5,136 nt of DNA, taken from Pyrodictiaceae archaeon (GTDB taxonomy: Archaea > Thermoproteota > Thermoprotei_A > Sulfolobales > Pyrodictiaceae). The notes beneath the pieces are model-generated. The model ran no database searches. It was not told the origin of the DNA and saw only the letters and a program-made list of their open reading frames with translations. The stretch lies in assembly GCA_027043685.1 (NCBI GenBank), contig JALUFI010000076.1, forward strand, positions 1 through 5,136. Direction: 5' to 3'. Numbering within the stretch: the stretch's first letter is position 1; the number at the start of each line of letters is the position of its first letter. Below are positions 4,277 through 5,136 of the stretch, in pieces. Position numbers and translations under genes: made by a program.

Positions 4277-5136
4277 ACGGGTATCGCCCTGCCCCATTTC
4301 TCGAGGGCTCTCCGTAGCTCCCTGCTCCTCTTAGCCGCCTCCTCCAGGGGCTCGCCCCTCACCGCCGCCTCCACCGCGTCCCGCAGCGCCTTCGCGCCCG
4401 CCCTTGGGCCGTCGGGGTGCCCCATGACGCCGCCCCCTACCTGGAGTATCGTGTCCACGCCCATCCTCTCTATGACTATGGGTACTGTGCCTGGATGGAG
4501 GCCGCCGCTTGAGACCGGGAATACTGGGCGGAGGCCCTCCCAGCTCTGGGGGAGCCAGCGCTTCTCGCCCGGCGGTGGCTCGTAGTAGGGGCTGCGGATT
4601 AGCCTGGCATACTCGAGGACCTCTCTTGCCTTGGCGTCCATTTTGCCTACCCCGGGGGTGCCGACGTGGAGGTGGTCGAGGCCGACCAGCCTGGCCATCT
4701 TTGCTACGAGGAACATTGAGACGCCGTGGCGGGGGTTGCGGGTGAAGGCTGCGTGGAAGGCGCGGTGGCCGTGGATTGCTAGGCCGTGCTGGCCTGCCAG
4801 CTCTCTTGCCCGCTGCGCTGCGGCCCAGCCAGCGGTGAGGAAGTCTAGCATTATGAAGCGGTTCCCGGTCTCGGCTACGAGTTCTATGCGTCTCTCCATC
4901 TCGCGGCACGGCGCGGTCACGTTGACGAGGTAGCCCTTCCTCTCCCCGGTCTCTGCCTCCGCTTTCTCCACCGCCTTCATGACTGCCTCTAGGCGTTTCT
5001 CGAACCTTATCAGCCTCTGGCTCGCAACGTTCTCGTCGTCCTTGACTAGGTCTACGCCGCCGACGAGTATCTCGTAGGCGACGCGGGCGTACTCCTCGGG
5101 GGTGTAGCCAAGCTTGGGCTTCGGCACTGTCGCGCG
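4273..5136 (-). CDS. rbcL: Type III RuBisCO large subunit (5' end outside window)
   Basis: Archaeal RuBisCO carboxylates ribulose-1,5-bisphosphate to two 3-phosphoglycerates; type III enzymes usually act in AMP/nucleoside salvage with AMP phosphorylase and ribose-1,5-bisphosphate isomerase. The frame is open to the window end, so the GTG at 5127 is an internal Val. About 287 residues remain, roughly the last two thirds. Numbering from that Val, KPK is at 3-5, GGVDLVKDDEN at 23-33 holds the Lys to be carbamylated (K29) and the metal ligands D31 and E32, and IHGHRAFH gives H121 and R122. HVGT contains H154, loop 6 has K162 in GVGKMDA, and FPVSSGGLHPG contains S207. QVGGGVMGHPDGPRAGAKA is the phosphate-binding end, typical of type III. 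All catalytic residues visible here are intact. Loop 6 reads GKMDA where most relatives have GK(M/L)EG. Partner genes of the salvage pathway are not in the window. Confidence 0.95.
   Translation of the reverse strand, partial: RATVPKPKLGYTPEEYARVAYEILVGGVDLVKDDENVASQRLIRFEKRLEAVMKAVEKAEAETGERKGYLVNVTAPCREMERRIELVAETGNRFIMLDFLTAGWAAAQRARELAGQHGLAIHGHRAFHAAFTRNPRHGVSMFLVAKMARLVGLDHLHVGTPGVGKMDAKAREVLEYARLIRSPYYEPPPGEKRWLPQSWEGLRPVFPVSSGGLHPGTVPIVIERMGVDTILQVGGGVMGHPDGPRAGAKALRDAVEAAVRGEPLEEAAKRSRELRRALEKWGRAIPV

Noticed and set aside
4331..4909. Long minus-strand frame of 192 codons inside the RuBisCO gene
   Set aside because: It is a shifted reading of RuBisCO codons giving a Pro/Arg/Gly-rich sequence; all conserved RuBisCO motifs are in the other frame.
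5125..5127. GTG as the RuBisCO start codon
   Set aside because: It falls just before the active-site KPK motif and the frame stays open to the window edge (Arg-Ala-Thr before it), so it is an internal Val and the N-terminal domain is simply outside the window.
1..5136. CRISPR arrays, insertion sequences, toxin-antitoxin or defence genes
   Set aside because: No regularly spaced repeats, terminal inverted repeats, transposase motifs or recognisable defence domains were seen; the genes look like ordinary chromosomal ones.

Overview
The window looks like a chromosomal segment of a GC-rich hyperthermophilic crenarchaeon (Thermoproteota), plausibly Desulfurococcales/Pyrodictiaceae-like. The reasons are a type III RuBisCO, heavy AGG/AGA and ATA codon use, AAG/GAG-rich charged proteins, GTG and TTG starts, GGTGA-type Shine-Dalgarno (SD) sites and AT-rich archaeal TATA-like promoters in otherwise GC-rich DNA. 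The taxonomic placement is inference from style, not from a search.

Layout. Bases 1-137 (+) hold the 3' end of a gene for a helix-hairpin-helix (HhH) protein resembling the N-terminal domain of family X DNA polymerase, which stops where the polymerase core would begin. It overlaps, tail to tail, a DHH/DHHA1 phosphoesterase (120-1172, -). That gene diverges across a 144-bp GC-rich gap from a nitroreductase-family flavoprotein (1317-2051, +; TTG start). An AT-rich promoter gap leads to a 375-residue two-part protein with an Lrp/AsnC-like winged helix and an apparent internal duplication (2156-3283, +). This converges over 17 bp, with a hairpin spanning the junction, on a HIT-family nucleotide hydrolase/transferase (3301-3753, -). 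A 118-bp divergent gap with two adjacent perfect palindromes separates HIT from an unrecognised 134-residue, possibly DNA-binding protein (3872-4276, +). Its stop codon shares a CTAG with the stop of the last gene, the C-terminal two thirds of a type III RuBisCO large subunit (4273 to window end, -).

The genes alternate strand almost one by one, so no multi-gene operon is visible and each gene probably has its own promoter. A loose theme is nucleotide turnover: DHH phosphoesterases and HIT enzymes release nucleoside monophosphates, and type III RuBisCO consumes ribulose-1,5-bisphosphate derived from AMP. That link is suggestive only. No tRNA, rRNA, CRISPR or insertion sequence was seen, and no gene-free stretch exceeds 150 bases.

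The points most worth a second look are the duplicated Lrp-like protein, the paired palindromes at 3807-3828, the truncated-looking and compositionally distinct PolX-like HhH protein, the absent fourth metal-binding Asp in the DHH protein, and the convergent-junction hairpin.
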